From assembly GCF_000499845.2 (NCBI RefSeq), contig NC_023756.2, positions 5,327,306-5,391,305 on the forward strand: 64,000 bases of DNA. Reading direction: 5' to 3'. The notes below the pieces were generated by a model. The model saw only the letters and a program-made list of their open reading frames with translations, was not told the origin of the DNA and did not search any database. Source of the DNA: Phaseolus vulgaris (Eukaryota > Streptophyta > Magnoliopsida > Fabales > Fabaceae). How positions within the stretch are numbered: the stretch's first letter is position 1; each line of letters begins with the position of its first letter. Shown here piece after piece: positions 37,311 to 50,060 of this stretch. A program made the translations under genes and the position numbers.

Positions 37311-40300
37311 TTTCAGCTTTCAAGTTTTCTCTTTTCCTTGAAATTTAAAACCAGCTCAAATGATCTGCCAGAAACCAAATACACCCATTTTTCAAGTTAA
37401 AGCAAAGATTCAAACTTTGGAACAATTAATACAGAAATATTTGCGTGCTCAGTTATACAAACCTGAAAATAAAAATTTCAAGACACCCCAGAATCCAGAA
37501 AGAAGAAAACAACAATCAAGATTGAAAATTTGAAACTCAAAAGAGAGGATCAACAGAACCCAGATCACCAAATTGCTCGTAACACAGAACCCAAATCTCT
37601 CTAACAAATCAATCCAAAAGTCAGAGATTTTGGGTGTGTTGGAAATATGGAACCAAAGAAGAAAACGAAAACAAGGAGAGAAAGATTAGAAATCAGAGGA
37701 AGTGCTTGATGAAGGCTGAATGAAGATTATTTATTTACTACAATTTGAGTAATATGCCAAAATAGATAAGATTGAATAAAGAAAAAAACTAACGAACAAT
37801 AGTAGTTGGTGATCAAACTGTTGCACGTAATTCACATGACAATTAAGTCACGGGACAACATGCAATAAAAATTGATAACTTTATTTAAAGAAACATTGTC
37901 TTTATTTAATAAATGCATATTCATATATACTAAATACTTTTTCATTTTTCTTATCATATTATATATTTTATAAACTTATAACTTTCCTTTTTCTTAAAGT
38001 ATATATGGAGTGTTGATAAATATTTTAGTGTACATGAATCATTTTCCTTATTTAGATTCCTTATTTAGATGAGTTTAATGTTTTAATGTGTAAGGAAGAT
38101 TTGAATGTTTATCCCAATCTGTATTATTTTAATATTTTTATATAATATTATTATATTATAAATTTATAATATGTTTTTAATTAATATATGATGAATTTAT
38201 AAGTATTATTATATATTTTATATTTAAATATAAACTTCATTTCTTAATAATTTTAATAATTACTAAAATAATAAACTCACATTACAATAATATCATTTTG
38301 GAGAAATAAACTTTAAATTTAATTTCATTTTATAAAATTAGTTTACTTTACATTCATTAATATATTTTATATCTAGTCATCCATATGGATAAAAAAAATA
38401 AAAAAATATATATTAAATTTTATAAAATAATATATTTTTGTTTAATAATATTTTTTCATGTGATGGTAAATGATTATTTAAAAAAAATTATAAAAAATAT
38501 ATATCCATAAAGATAATTATAAAAGAAATATTAAAAATGTATTCTCTCTTATATAAATTTTTTAATATGTTAACAAAAAAATTTATAGTAATTATTTAAA
38601 AAAAAATTATAAAAAAATATTCATAAAAATAATTGTGAAATAAATAATTTTATTGTACGTAATATTTTATTGTAAATATTTAATTAAATTTTAAAAGAAA
38701 TTACAAAATGTAAAGGATAAAATAATAAAATAAATTATATTGACAAGGTATAATTGATAACTAAATGTGTAGAAAAATCATGTTATAAAAAAAATCATCT
38801 TTCTTAATAGTTATAGTAGTTATTTATGTACAAATAAAATTCATCTCTTTAAAATTTTATTTTTATCTAAACAGAAATTGTAAACTTTAATTTAGTGTTA
38901 TTTAATCTTTAAATTTAACTGTTTTGTAAATAAATATCTCAAACTAATTTTATCTCAATTGTTATTTATTTTATTTTTCAAACAAAAAATATTGAATTTT
39001 AATTTTTGTCTAATTTAAATTTTAAGATTGACCTATTTTTATAAATAGAATTTTATATTAAATTCGGGTTAAATTTTTGTAAGGAAAAAACTTAATAATT
39101 TATTTATTTTAAATAAATTACTTATTGTTTTGATTTATAAATAAATACTATAATATTTATGGGGATGAGAATTATTTATTAAATAATTGTTAGCTTCAAA
39201 CTGATATAATATGGTTATATATAACAAAATTGTAACTAAAAATTACATAAAAACTTTTGATTAATTTTCAATGTTGTATGTGTATTTTATTGTAATACTT
39301 GGAAAAAATATTTGTAATAAATAAAAAATTGGTAGTCCATCTACTTTCATATAAGTGAATATCAAATATTAAATGAGTAAAAGTAATTTTTTTAATTTAT
39401 ATTTATACATAGTAAAAGTTTTACATGTGACACTATCACTATATAAATAGATCTGAATTATAAGGAATCATCCAATATTTATGATATATATTTATCTTTT
39501 AAGTAATTATATTAATTCATTATTTTAATATGGAGGGATTAGTATAAAATAATATTAACAGCCCGACTTTTATTGAAATAACTATTAGTTATCATGGATG
39601 TGATATATCCATTATATTATCTTAATATTAATAATCCATATTTTTTTGGATTGGGTAGTACACTTAATATATAAGTAAAATATAAATTTAAATGTTTAAA
39701 CTTTTGTTAAATAAATTCATTTAGAGCTAATTTAGAAATTTTTAATAAATTACGAAAATATGCTTACTAATTTAACAAAATATATTTAAAAAATTAAAAA
39801 AAATTATTACATTTAATAAATTCGAATATGTATTCCTAATTAACTTTTTTATGAGATCGACATTTAAAGAATATATATTTAAGGTTTATAGCTCTTACAA
39901 TTATAGAAGTTTTACCTTTCCTTTAATTATCAATTTTAGTCCCTATAAATATTTATTGAATATCTTTCGGTCTTTATAATATATAGTTATATATATTATA
40001 TATATATATATATAACTTTAATATCATCTATATCTTATTTATAATGTAATAGGGATAAAAAAAATTAGTAATAACCTCTATAAAGACTAAATGAGATTAT
40101 TTGTAGATATGTAAATATAAAGACTAAAAATAATGTGTTTAACTAAAAAGGAACAAATGAGTAGATTTATCTGTATTTAATTTAATTTAATTTTCAACCA
40201 TGAAACATATTAAAGCATTAAGTACATTGTAATCTATCTCATTATTATTATTAAAAGAATTGGATAACTATTAGTACAAATGCATTGAATTGAATTATAT

Positions 40301-40335
40301 AAAAATCATTAACTAATATCTTAAACTAAGACTAA
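37311..40335. other. 5' flank of AVT6 copy B and long AT-rich spacer
   Basis: Positions 37311-37740 are the likely 5' UTR and promoter side of copy B. From about 37760 to 40335 the sequence is extremely AT-rich, with AT microsatellite patches such as near 39985-40012. No gene, RNA gene or bounded transposon is supported. Confidence 0.55.
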
Positions 40336-40338
40336 CTA

Positions 40339-41010
40339 GGGATGTAAAGGGTGGGTTCTTATCCGAAGTTAAAATTCATTACCATTATCATATTTAAAGT
40401 AAAAATTTGTTTTCATTCTCACCCATATACTTAATGGATTTTTTTTTCTCATCCTCATCTCTAATGGAGAACAAATATACTAGTATTTGAACATGTATCT
40501 ACCATTTTACTATTCTAAATATTAATTAAATTATTTTTATTAAAACATAAAAGATCACAACAACAAAAACATTTTAATATCAAAATGATGCACATATTAT
40601 TTTTTCCAATATCAAATATTAAATTATAATTGTATAAATAAATATCAAATGAGAGCATTAATTAATAATTGAATAAAGATCAAATAATTTTAGAAAATAG
40701 TAAATATGATCAAATGTATGACTGGAGAATTAGTTATGAAACCAAGGACCAAACAAAAGTTAATGAGTTTTGTAGGTTACCTAACAAACTAAATATGTTA
40801 GTAAATTAAAATGCCGACACGTATGAGAATGAAGATGAGTATGGAGATACGAATGAGGTAGATATGTACATATTTATTCTCATTCTCATACCTAATTTAA
40901 AAAATCGGATATTACACATACTCATATCTAGTTAATGTAAAGATTCATCGTAAAAATCAAAATAAATTCGGACAATACCTACATAAACAGACTCATTTAT
41001 CATCCTTAAG
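40339..41010. repeat. Candidate non-autonomous hAT-like element
   Basis: The left edge TAGGGATGTAAAGGGTGGG and the reverse complement of the right edge TTAAGGATGATAAATGAG form an imperfect inverted pair. The interior has opposed GATGAGTATGG and CATCCTCATC type words. No clean 8-bp target duplication is seen, so the class is a guess. Confidence 0.35.
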
Positions 41011-41159
41011 AGTGAGACCAAGAAAAAAAAAATTAAAAGAAAACACCAAAAGGGTTCATTTCACCATTAGACCATCCTTAGTTTATTTTCTTAATGTTCC
41101 CTTTGTTTGGTCCATATACTCCATGCATCATTATTATCATTATGAACCCCACTTTTTAG

Positions 41160-41290
41160 TGTAAATCTCATGTTGAAAATTGTATATCAACTAGAAATTA
41201 AGTCAATTTACAGTGTATAAGTTAAATAATCATCACTTTATAAATCGGTTTTGTAAGAATAAGTTAGACTTTAACTAACTTCTTAATATC
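41160..41290 (+). repeat. TRIM-like LTR unit, single copy
   Basis: GTAAATCTCATGTTG, CAATTTACAGTGTATAAG, TTTATAAATCGGTTTTGTAAG and TAAGTTAGACTTTAACT match the LTR core seen in the introns of the FURRY-like gene. Only one LTR-like unit is present. Confidence 0.45.
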
Positions 41291-41299
41291 TCTTATCTC

Positions 41300-42125
41300 T
41301 TTGGAAGAAGAACCACAAACCCTTTATTTTGTTCAAACCTTTTAAAGTCAAAACCAAGTACATACCTTGAAAATCTAAGGCAATACGCCTATGATGTAAT
41401 TGTTGGCAATGTTACCAACACCCTTAACCTAATCAACCACTTCATTGCAAAGAGTAATCCACATACTTAAGTTTTAATCATAAACATTAGCTTTAGCTTT
41501 TCTCTCTCATGTTCCCCACTGATATCTAACATGGTATTTAAAGCTCTTTTTCTTTTCCTTCTCACATGTCTTCCGCCACCTCCACACTCTCCATGACTTC
41601 TTCATCTTCCTCCTCCTCCTCTTCTTCTTCCTTTTCCCTCCATTTCTTCACCACACCGATCTCTCTCAAATTGTCCAAAGAAATTTTTTTGTTGTGGAAG
41701 CAACAAGTTCTTATCACAATAGACGACTTACTTATGTCCAAATTTCTTGATGGGTCTCAGGTTCCTCCTTCTCTTATTCATGTTGTTGATGGTTCTTTCA
41801 CATGCAGTAATCATGCATTTACCGCATACAACCAACAAGATAGTTTTCTCTAATAATTTGGGCGTTGTTCTCCTTAATGTTAATCCTTTCATGCACTCTC
41901 TAACACTTTGAGTTAGATCTTCACTTTGTTAGAGATAGTGTCCAAACCCAACAAGTTCAGCTCCTTCACATTCTAGCATGTTATCAAGTTGTTGATTTAC
42001 TCACTAAACATGTGTCAAGAGCCACTTTTCTTCGGGTTCGAAATAAACTCAAGGTTGTTCCTGGTCCAACCATGAGTTTACGAAGGGGTGTTAGACTGTT
42101 ACTGCATACTCTATGTAACGACCCT
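41300..42125 (+). mobile_element. Internally deleted Copia remnant
   Basis: An LTR-like end, ACTGATATCTAACA, is followed at once by TGGTATTTAAAGC near 41532, a degenerate primer site. A gag start follows at 41566-41853 (Ser-rich run, then ISLKLSKEIFLLWKQQVL, the Copia gag N-terminal motif). Less than 100 bp later the frame reads ACYQVVDLLTKHVSRATFLR (about 41965-42030), the end of RNase H. A new LTR start, TGTTAGACTGTTACTGC, lies at about 42090. Everything from the middle of gag to RNase H is gone. The 3' LTR is cut at 42126 by the CACTA element. Confidence 0.75.
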
Positions 42126-42660
42126 CACTACAAAAAAAAAATCACTTTTAGCGACTACCAAATTCGGTCGCTAAAAACACTATAATTGGTCGCTAAACAT
42201 ATCTGCGACCGAAACGGCCACCAAATAAAGATGGAAGCGAAAACCCTAGTCACAAAACATTTAGCGACCGAATTATAAAGTGGTCGCAAATTTGCAACTG
42301 AAATTTCGGTGGCTAAATCAGTCGCAGAAAATTTGGTCACCAAAATATAGTAACCAAATTAGTGATCACTATTTTCGGTGGCTAAATCGGTGGCTGAAAT
42401 AGAAGGTGATAGCGACCACCATTTCCGGTCCCTAATAAATAAATAAAAAATTAATTAAAAAAAACTTGTAGTTACTAATTCAGTGACTGAATGGAGACCC
42501 TTATAGCGACTGATTTAAGTTCGGTGACTAAATGAAGACCCTTATAGCGACCAATTTGATTTCAGTGGCTAAATATTTCTTTTAATTACAGCGATTGATT
42601 GTGTTTTGATCGCTAAGCAGCTTTATAGATATAGTCACCAAATCAGTTTCAGTGGCTATT
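42126..42660. repeat. Subterminal repeats, left side of outer CACTA
   Basis: Many copies of TTAGCGACC, TCGGTCGCTAA and GGTGGCTAAAT-type words lie in both orientations, for example a near-palindrome at 42148-42178 that reads TTTTAGCGAC then GGTCGCTAAAA. Matching words recur at the right end (51830-51984). Confidence 0.85.
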
Positions 42661-43933
42661 TTTATATTTATTATTAATACCTATTTAAAAATGATATTTT
42701 TTTATATGTAATATTGTCTCTTGCCAGTTTCAAATTATATAATAGAATATTTTCTATATTGTGATAAAATGGTAAAATTGTTATTCATTTAGTTTAGACG
42801 AGAAACCAAAAAATAGAGGTATTACTTAAAAAAATAATCAATTTTTTATGGTTTTCTAAAGTGACAAATACTAATACAAACTAAAGTCAAATAATAAGAA
42901 ACATATAGAAATATTGAAAATTGGTAATGAGAAGTATGTTCGCCTTCCAAGCAATGCAACTTTTCCAGGCTTGATATCCCATGTTGTGATGCTGTAAAGA
43001 AATCCATTCTGAAAAACAAAATATTAAAAAAAAAATATCAGAGTTATTATGGTTTGTGTTTCAGAACTTAAGAGTCTGCTCCTTGTGAAATGACTTTCAT
43101 TATTGTCAATTGGTCAATTTATTTTATTTGGAATTATTATTTAGTGACATGTTTAGTGTGTACAAAAGATACAATTTGGTTTTTCCAGACTGAATGGGTG
43201 TTACCAGACTAATAAAAAGTAACAAATCATTAAGGAAACCACCTAAATTTTATCCCATAAATTAATGTACCCCAACCTCCTCTTTTAGTGCAGGACCCTT
43301 AACTAATTGTTCCCGTTATTTTTAGCTAATGTAATAAAAACGACAATTGTCAACCTAATCTAGGAAAACGAAGACATGTCAAATAAATAATTATTAAATC
43401 ACTTCAATCATCCACGTCAAAATACCCACGTAGGTAATTAAGAGCATCTTTAGACATCTTTCATTTAATTTTTCTCTAAATCTAGATTTCAATTTAAAAA
43501 ATTAAGTAACATTTTCTTGGTTCTATATTGCTCTGTTAATCTTTAAGTTCATTCCACCACATCTTAGTTCAATAGGCAGTCGTTATGATAATATACACTA
43601 TATTATTTTAATAAAGTTCAAGGGATTATAATTTAGAATAAGGAGATATTTTGTTTCATAAATTAGAACTTTTGTTTATATTCTACCCAATGATCAATAA
43701 ATCCATCAAATTGACAGCACGTGATGTTATGTAACTAACTAGTAATGTTATGCAATTTGAATTGATGTTAAACAAGGTGATATAAATCTGAGATGACAGA
43801 CTCAAGTAAAAAATTATTAACATGCACCATAAAATATAAAAAAATCTATGAAATCTAGCTAAAATATCACCCTAACAGCAACAGAGAGATTGAAGACAAA
43901 TATCTCCAGTTCCAAATCATCCTTTTGTTCAAA
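42661..43933. other. Interior of outer CACTA, left arm
   Basis: No transposase is seen. On the minus strand a possible exon starts after a TTTTCAG acceptor at about 43008 and reads NGFLYSITTWDIKPG in one frame, but a second frame is also open. It could be another captured fragment or chance. The rest is AT-rich. Confidence 0.4.
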
Positions 43934-43957
43934 CATTACAAGAAAAACTCAAATTAC

Positions 43958-44165
43958 ATACAGCCAAAATCCGTATATAATACACAAAATCCGTATGTAA
44001 AACATAGTTACATACTGATTACATACGGACAAAAATCTGTATGTAAAACTGTCGTAGGTAATTCTTACATATGGATTTTGGATCCGTATGTAATTACATA
44101 CGGATAAATTCGTATGTAAAATCCGTATGTAATTAACGGACAAACTTACATACGGATAAATTTGT
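43958..44165. repeat. Subterminal palindromic repeats, left end of inner CACTA
   Basis: Several TTACATACGGA / TCCGTATGTAA words occur in opposed pairs, for example at 44093-44120 and 44140-44172. They match those at the right end and are the likely binding sites of the element's DNA-binding protein. Confidence 0.88.
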
Positions 44166-44565
44166 ATGTAACATTCTACACATCAGTATCAGTTTTTGTA
44201 TTTGGAAGCACCCTATATTTTTTGTATTTAGAAGCACCCCATATTCTACACCTGCATATATTCATCAACATTTCAGTACATTCCAGTTTTTAGAAGACAA
44301 ATATTCATCACATTCAAAGTTGTCCATACATACAATCATGGTTGTCAAACTCGCGAGTCTACGTAGACTCGTGGGAGCTCCGTAGACTCGTAAGAGTCTA
44401 CTTTCATATTAAAATAAATAGTGTAAATAACTACATTTAGTCCTGAATGAGAATTAATAATATACCAAATCATCTAACTTCAAAGTCTCAAATAAAGAAG
44501 GTCATACTAATACTACAAAAGTTAAATTGTTCAATTCAAGTCATAGAAATTAAATAATTAGAAAT

Positions 44566-46939
44566 TCAAATTTCTATGTCCAATCCTCTAATGATATCAT
44601 CTCCTCCATCATCTCCATCATCATCTCCATCATCATCTTCATCATCATCTCCATCTTCATCCACATTGACATCAAAAGTCAAATTTTCAAGATCAAATGC
44701 ATCTAGAGTTGGAACTGTTATTGCCGGATTTAAGTGAACATTTGCATCTTGAACTTGATCAATCTCATCAATATTATCTCCCTCTTCAGTTATCCATTCA
44801 TCATCTGATTGAATATCATCAAAGGGAAGAGCAACTGTTTTTCTAATTTGCTTATTACTCAACTTCAAGTTGTACATGACATACACCAAATCATTCATCT
44901 TTTTCTGATGCAAACGGTTTCTTCTCTTTGTATGAACTTATATTAAATAGGAAATTTAGTAACTAACCATATAAAACTAAATAAAGAAATCATAAATAAC
45001 TTCAATTACCATATAAAACTTCAATTTCGCTCACATCCAGAAGAGCTACAAGTCAAGCTTAGAATTCGGATAACAAACCTCTTCAACTCTAGAGTTCTAT
45101 ACCCAAACATCTCCCACCATTCTCCAGGAAATATTGTTTTTCTACTTTCCTTTGCATCATCCATTGCAAAGGCTCCTCTACCAAAATGATACTCAACAAG
45201 TTGCACATTAATTATCCTTCTTTCAGCAGCATCCTTAACCAATCTTCTCATGGATGTATACAAGCCTTCTTTCACCTCAGGATCGTCAGATCTAAACTCA
45301 GGTTCATAATGGAATTGGGGATTGAGATAGTATGCAGCTGCATGCAGAGGCCTATGAAGTTGATTATCGCATCAATTATTTTCCAAACTTCTTCATAGCT
45401 ACATACATTCATTCAATAGTAATCAATACCAACCAACCAACTATCATATAAGTAATAGAAGAAGAAGGAGTAATTAAATTTTTAAAGAGAAAAGCTATAA
45501 AATTTTTACCTTTTCTTAATATGATTAAAATTGTTCTTAATCTTCTCCTTTGCACGATCCATCTCTTCATATATGAAACCCATTGCAGGTTTTGCATCTG
45601 AATCCACCAATCTTAGGACCACCATAAGAGGGGCAGCAACTTTGAGGCACGTGGAGATATTCTTCCAAAATCGGTTGTCTAATATCATATTTTCAACCTT
45701 TTTCCCCTATTGTGAAGTTCCAAATTTACTTGTTTTCCATTCTTCATAACTGAACATGGTCAATAATGAGGCTTTCAGTTCATGAAGACAACCTAGAGTT
45801 AAATAAGCGGTGGCAAATCTAGTTACACTCAGTCTTATCAAGTCTCTTTCTTTTGTGAACTTCTTCAACATGCTAATTAGCATTGATCTGCCATAAATAT
45901 AAGTGATGATCTTTCTTCCTTTCTTGATAGTAAGCTCATGGACCTTCAACTTCTTTTCAAAATCTTCAAAAATCAAATCAATGCAGTGGGCAGCACATGG
46001 GGTCCAATACAAATGCTCCCTTTTTTGCATCAACAACTCTCCAGCTGCCTTGAAATTTGCAGCATTACCAGTCACCACTTGCACCACATTTTCTTCTCCA
46101 ACTAATTCAACAACGTCATCCAGCATCTTAAAAACTTTATCTACAGTTTTTTATATGTCTGAGGTGTCCAATGAATACATAAAAACAGTCCCTTTAGGAC
46201 TATTTACCAAGAAGTTGCAAATATAACACCTCTTTTTATCTGTCCACCCATCAGACATGATTGTGCAACCTATTTTCTTCCACTCTTCCTTGTATTCTTG
46301 AAGCACTAAATCAGTTTTGTCAATTGCTTGCTTCAATAGTTTTTCTCTAATATCATGATAAGATGGGGGTTTATATCCAGCTCCATATTTTCCAATCATT
46401 TCACACATCTTTGTAAAAGCTGGATTTTTAATTACATTAAACGGAATGGCACTTGTGTAAAAAAATTCAGCAACTTGAGCATCCACTTCTTCTTTATAAC
46501 CTTTCTTCATCATTTGATTTACGGTAGCTTGAACTGCCCCCTACTACCAACTTTTTCTTTTCCTTTAGAACCAAATATATGTTGTCTTTCTTCAAGCCCC
46601 TCACATCCTTGGTTTTCATCAATTATATTTAACTTTCTTTTTTTTCAAAGAGGCTTGCTTAACTTCTGCAATAATTTTTATCATTAAATCTCTTATTTCT
46701 TCTGGAACAGAACAACAAGGTTCAGAGTCCTCCCTAGTTCCAGCAAGATGATGTTTGAACCTAAATATTCCTCCACTCACAGTCTTTGAACAATAACTAC
46801 ACTTCACTTTTTTACCATTTCCATTAATATCTATCTCATGCTTCCATCCAACATCAGTTCTATTTCCTGGAGCATTTTTACTTCTATTAGAAGATGCAGT
46901 TCTATTGAGCTCACTTGAATTTGATCCACTCCCAGACAT
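44566..46939 (-). pseudogene. hAT transposase pseudogene (BED finger, DUF659, dimerisation domain)
   Basis: The minus-strand start MSGSGSNSSELNRT at 46939 is followed by a BED-type finger (VKCSYCSKTVSGGIFRFKHH, with the second Cys-His part of the zinc site), then a DUF659 region (SYHDIREKLL, CTIMSDGWTDKKR, 46513-46151). The catalytic core follows (TPCAAHCIDLIFEDFEKKL, 46126-45707), then a hAT C-terminal block (LSLTCSSSGCERN, near 45021) and an Asp-rich tail ending at 44566. Damage includes two frameshifts between 46619 and 46513, in-frame TAA near 46148 and TAG near 45706, a small frameshifting deletion near 45370, and TGA at 45021. The conserved Asp of the T-D-N-A-A-N motif is Gly here (VVTGNAANF). 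Introns lie at about 45400-45490 and 44940-45010. It is clearly inactive. Confidence 0.9.
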
Positions 46940-47146
46940 TTCTTAACAAAAATATTTCTCCTCCAAATTCAATTTCTGTCAAAAAAACAAAAGTGCAGGG
47001 CAATCAGCAACTATTCTCAATTAAAAAACAGTTCATTCTGCAACCAATGACAAAAAAAACAGAACCCTAATAATCCCTTCCCTTTCCTACCCTAATTTCA
47101 CACCACCCAACTCTAACCTTATATGATGAGCAGCAACAAACCACAA

Positions 47147-47284
47147 GTCCGACGAACACTCTGACGCGACCACCGCAACGCACCACCGCGACACCCCACC
47201 TGTAACAACCCATGAGTCCGACGAACACTCCGACGCGACTACCGCAACGCACCACCGCGACGCCCCACCTGTAGCAACGCGACG
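47147..47284. repeat. 69-bp GC-rich tandem duplication in the hAT element
   Basis: Two units start GTCCGACGAACACT at 47147 and 47216, giving a period of 69 bp with few differences. Words such as CAACGCGACGCC and ACTTGCGACGCGAC continue the pattern to about 47350. It lies in the upstream region of the transposase gene and is GC-rich against an AT-rich background. Confidence 0.88.
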
Positions 47285-47540
47285 CCACCACCTGCAGCAA
47301 CTTGCGACGCGACCACCCCCTACAGCAACCTGTAGCAACTCGCGACGCGACCACCACCACTGCAACTCACAACTCAATCTATCACTGCCAGACTCCACAG
47401 AACAGAACGGAAACACAAAACGAAACGCAAAAACCTAAGTTTTTTTATTTCATTCAGGCCCTCCATTCAAAACGACACAGTTTTGTTTTTTTTAAAAAAA
47501 ACCCAACTGGACTCGCCAACTCGGACCAGAGTCGCGAGTC

Positions 47541-47600
47541 CACACCGAGTCTACCGATTCCACACCGAGTCTACCGATTCCACACCGAGTCCACCGAGTT
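47541..47600. repeat. Three 20-bp units near the right end of the hAT element
   Basis: CACACCGAGTCTACCGATTC occurs at 47541 and 47561, and a variant at 47581. The unit contains the GAGTC word of the terminal repeat, so it may be a subterminal transposase-binding array. Confidence 0.9.
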
Positions 47601-47781
47601 TACCTCAAAACTGAGTCTGCTACCGAGTTAACTCGGTAAGGCAAAGTGGAAACGTGAACTCGGACGAGTCAACGAGTTGACTCGCGAGTTTGACAATCAT
47701 GCATACAATACTTACTATTTCCAAATATCTAAAATTTATTTTCTTTAAAACAAAGTTCTAGAGAAACTAATAATTATTATA

Positions 47782-49424
47782 ATCTTCACCAGGTGAATTT
47801 GTTGTTCATCATGATTACTATGATGTTGCACTTCATTTGACTGCTGATTCGGTTGAGTTGGTGGCGGGGTATTTGGGTGCTGAAAAAACTGTTGTGCTGT
47901 AGCTGCTGCCTCAGGTGGTAGATATTGCATCATAAAATTTTGAAAGTTTTGAAACTTTGCATCCATGCGTTCAATATGCTGCCTAAGTTCAACAATTTCT
48001 TATGAATCAGCCTTCTTATTACTAGAAGATGGTTGTGTTTCTTGTAGGTAACGACTAACACAATCGTCCTGACAATCAACACGTCCAACCCCATATACTC
48101 GTCCCTTGTACCTTCCACCTACAGTTTCTAACCAACAACGGCTTCTCAATCTTTCCTCCTCAACAGGATCTAATGGAGTAGATATTGAGGTAGATTGTGA
48201 CTCAGATAAGGCTTGAGACAATCTACTTTCAAAATCTTCCTACTAAAATGAAAAATATTTTTTATCATACTAATTAATGTATATGAAAAAAAAAGTTTAA
48301 AATAACTAACATGAGTCCGCCTTGATCTATCATCAACAAAATCTCCAGTGCTCTTTCATATATGTGTTTGTTGAAACACTTCATCAACATGGACCGAGCA
48401 GCCAAGCTCCTCTGTGTATAAAGAAAACATTTCATAAATTAAGAAGATAATAATTAATCAAAAATTAATATAAAAAAATTATATGGAAATCATACCATAT
48501 GAATAGCGTGTTAATAAACACTAATAGATCCTCCAGTGTGCAAACATCCACCTTTTTCAGACAAACGATTCTTTTTAGTTGTATCACATTTAGATCGATA
48601 CACAGACATGTTCCACTGTTCAAGAAGGTTGTTCCAAACATTATTGCCAATCCATTCTGGTCGTTTACCTTCTTGGCTAGCATCTTTAAACATTTGTGAA
48701 AAGGTGTGAGAAGCTTTTGTATGGAAATTTTTCTTAACTTTTTCCTCGTCCTCAACCTTCCATGTGACCTTCCTCTGCAAAACAAAAAGAATCATCAATC
48801 CAAATTGTAAAATATAAAAATTTTAAAGGGAATAAAAAAACAAGTACCTTAAAACGTTGAAAAAATATATCTCGTTCACCCTTTGGGATTGCCCCCCATG
48901 TTGGCCATGGCTCACCAAATTGTTGCTTGATGCTGGCAGTGATGGCCTTTGATACAATTTTTTATGGATAAAACCTAAATACCTAAACAAAGTTAGTCAA
49001 AATTATAAGACAATAATAATAAATTATATAAATTTAATTTTGTTATATTCTTACCCTCCCCCAATAGGCTAAATCAGAGGGCGATCACCAACTGAGAAGA
49101 CCTCGTCCTCTAAGTTATTCGCTGCAGAAGCTGAGTGCATCCCTCCAAGATTTGTATATGGGATGGTGTAATATCTGGTGGGGTTGATGCATTATAACCA
49201 ACACGTGGAGATGGTGTTGATGCAATAGCATCTTGTACTGGTGGGGTGGATTGGGTAGCATCTGCTACTGGTGGGGTAGATCCATGAACTGAAGAAGAAA
49301 TAGGTGTATTGGGTTGACTGGATGATGAATTTTGGTTGTTAAATCGTGATAACAATTTTATGACATTTTTTTCCCTTTTTTTGTTGTTACTCGGTGATGG
49401 TTGATCAGAATCTCTGGATGACAT
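47782..49424 (-). pseudogene. Second CACTA protein (Transposase_24 / Ptta-En-Spm type), broken
   Basis: Minus-strand exons are recognisable by motif. The first is 49424-49110 (Ser/Pro/Thr-rich start MSSRDSDQPSPSNNKK). The second, near 48980-48850, has SIKQQFGEPWPTWGAIP and ERDIFFQRFK. The third, 48780-48485, has KRPEWIGNNVWNNLLEQWN and KGGCLHTGGSIS. Later parts have GGRYKGRVYGVGRV (48120-48080) and a Gln/Pro-rich tail ending near 47782. These match the plant Transposase_24 family, thought to be the DNA-binding partner of TNP2. In-frame stops occur at 48511 and near 48370 (CAA and CGA codons changed), so the gene is dead. It belongs to the inner CACTA. Confidence 0.82.
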
Positions 49425-49645
49425 CTATATATATGGCATGAAATGATAATGAAGGTTATATAAGTTTATCAATGAAGAAGAATATGCCGAATATAGTTTA
49501 ATAAAAAAATTGAAATAAACATGTACAAATTTCATCAGCAAACATAAACCTCAAATTAATTGGAGTAATAAACAGTATGTTAACAACAACAATACAATAC
49601 TAGTTCCTACAATAAATATTATTTGTTAACATTAGCTTCCTAAGT

Positions 49646-50060
49646 CTATTCAGAGCTAGAGATGTTAAAGTCATCTCCATATTCATCTTCACTTTCTCCC
49701 TCTTCATTGTCTTCTTCCCATTCATTTGTTTCTTCATCTATCTGATATTGAAATGATGATGCATTGTTTATGTCAACTTCTTCAAGCTCAGCCTCTAAAT
49801 CTTGTAATCCTGAAACCCTTTGAACTTCAATGACTTCATTAACATGTGACATTTCATCCACTTGATATGGCACTTCAACTTCTACATCATCAGAATCTAT
49901 ACTACCTCTGGGCTTCGTTTTGATTGCAACACACCAACCACATTTGTCTCTGCGTGATGTTGGATATGGTACATAATAAACTTGTCAAACATTATGTGCA
50001 ATGATAAAAGGATCAAATGGCACATATCTTCTATCCATTCGAATATCCACATTAATAACT
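49646..50060 (-). pseudogene. C-terminal tail of a TNP2-type CACTA transposase
   Basis: On the minus strand the frame reads DRRYVPFDPFIIAHN, then a stop (TGA where CGA is expected), then QVYYVPYPTSRRDKCGWCVA and an acidic tail ending NISSSE at 49646. The block resembles the C-terminal DUF4216-type region of CACTA TNP2 proteins (...EPFI.A.QA.QV(F/Y)Y). The catalytic body is absent and the frame runs straight into the subterminal repeats, so a large internal deletion removed it. Confidence 0.75.

Larger units (their letters stand above)
44337..47701 (-). mobile_element. hAT transposon inside the inner CACTA
   Basis: The perfect 8-bp target duplication CATACAAT lies at 44329-44336 and 47702-47709. 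The terminal inverted repeats begin CATG(G/A)TTGTC and continue AAACTCGCGAGTC at both ends; the left is 44337-44359. The 3365-bp element has a BED-finger transposase gene on the minus strand (44566-46939) and a GC-rich, tandemly repeated 5' region (47060-47650). The transposase is broken, so the element cannot move on its own. Confidence 0.95.

Noticed and set aside
47067..47416. Two overlapping minus-strand frames rich in Val, Arg, Gly and Cys
   Set aside because: They come from the GC-rich tandem repeat in the hAT 5' region and have no family match.
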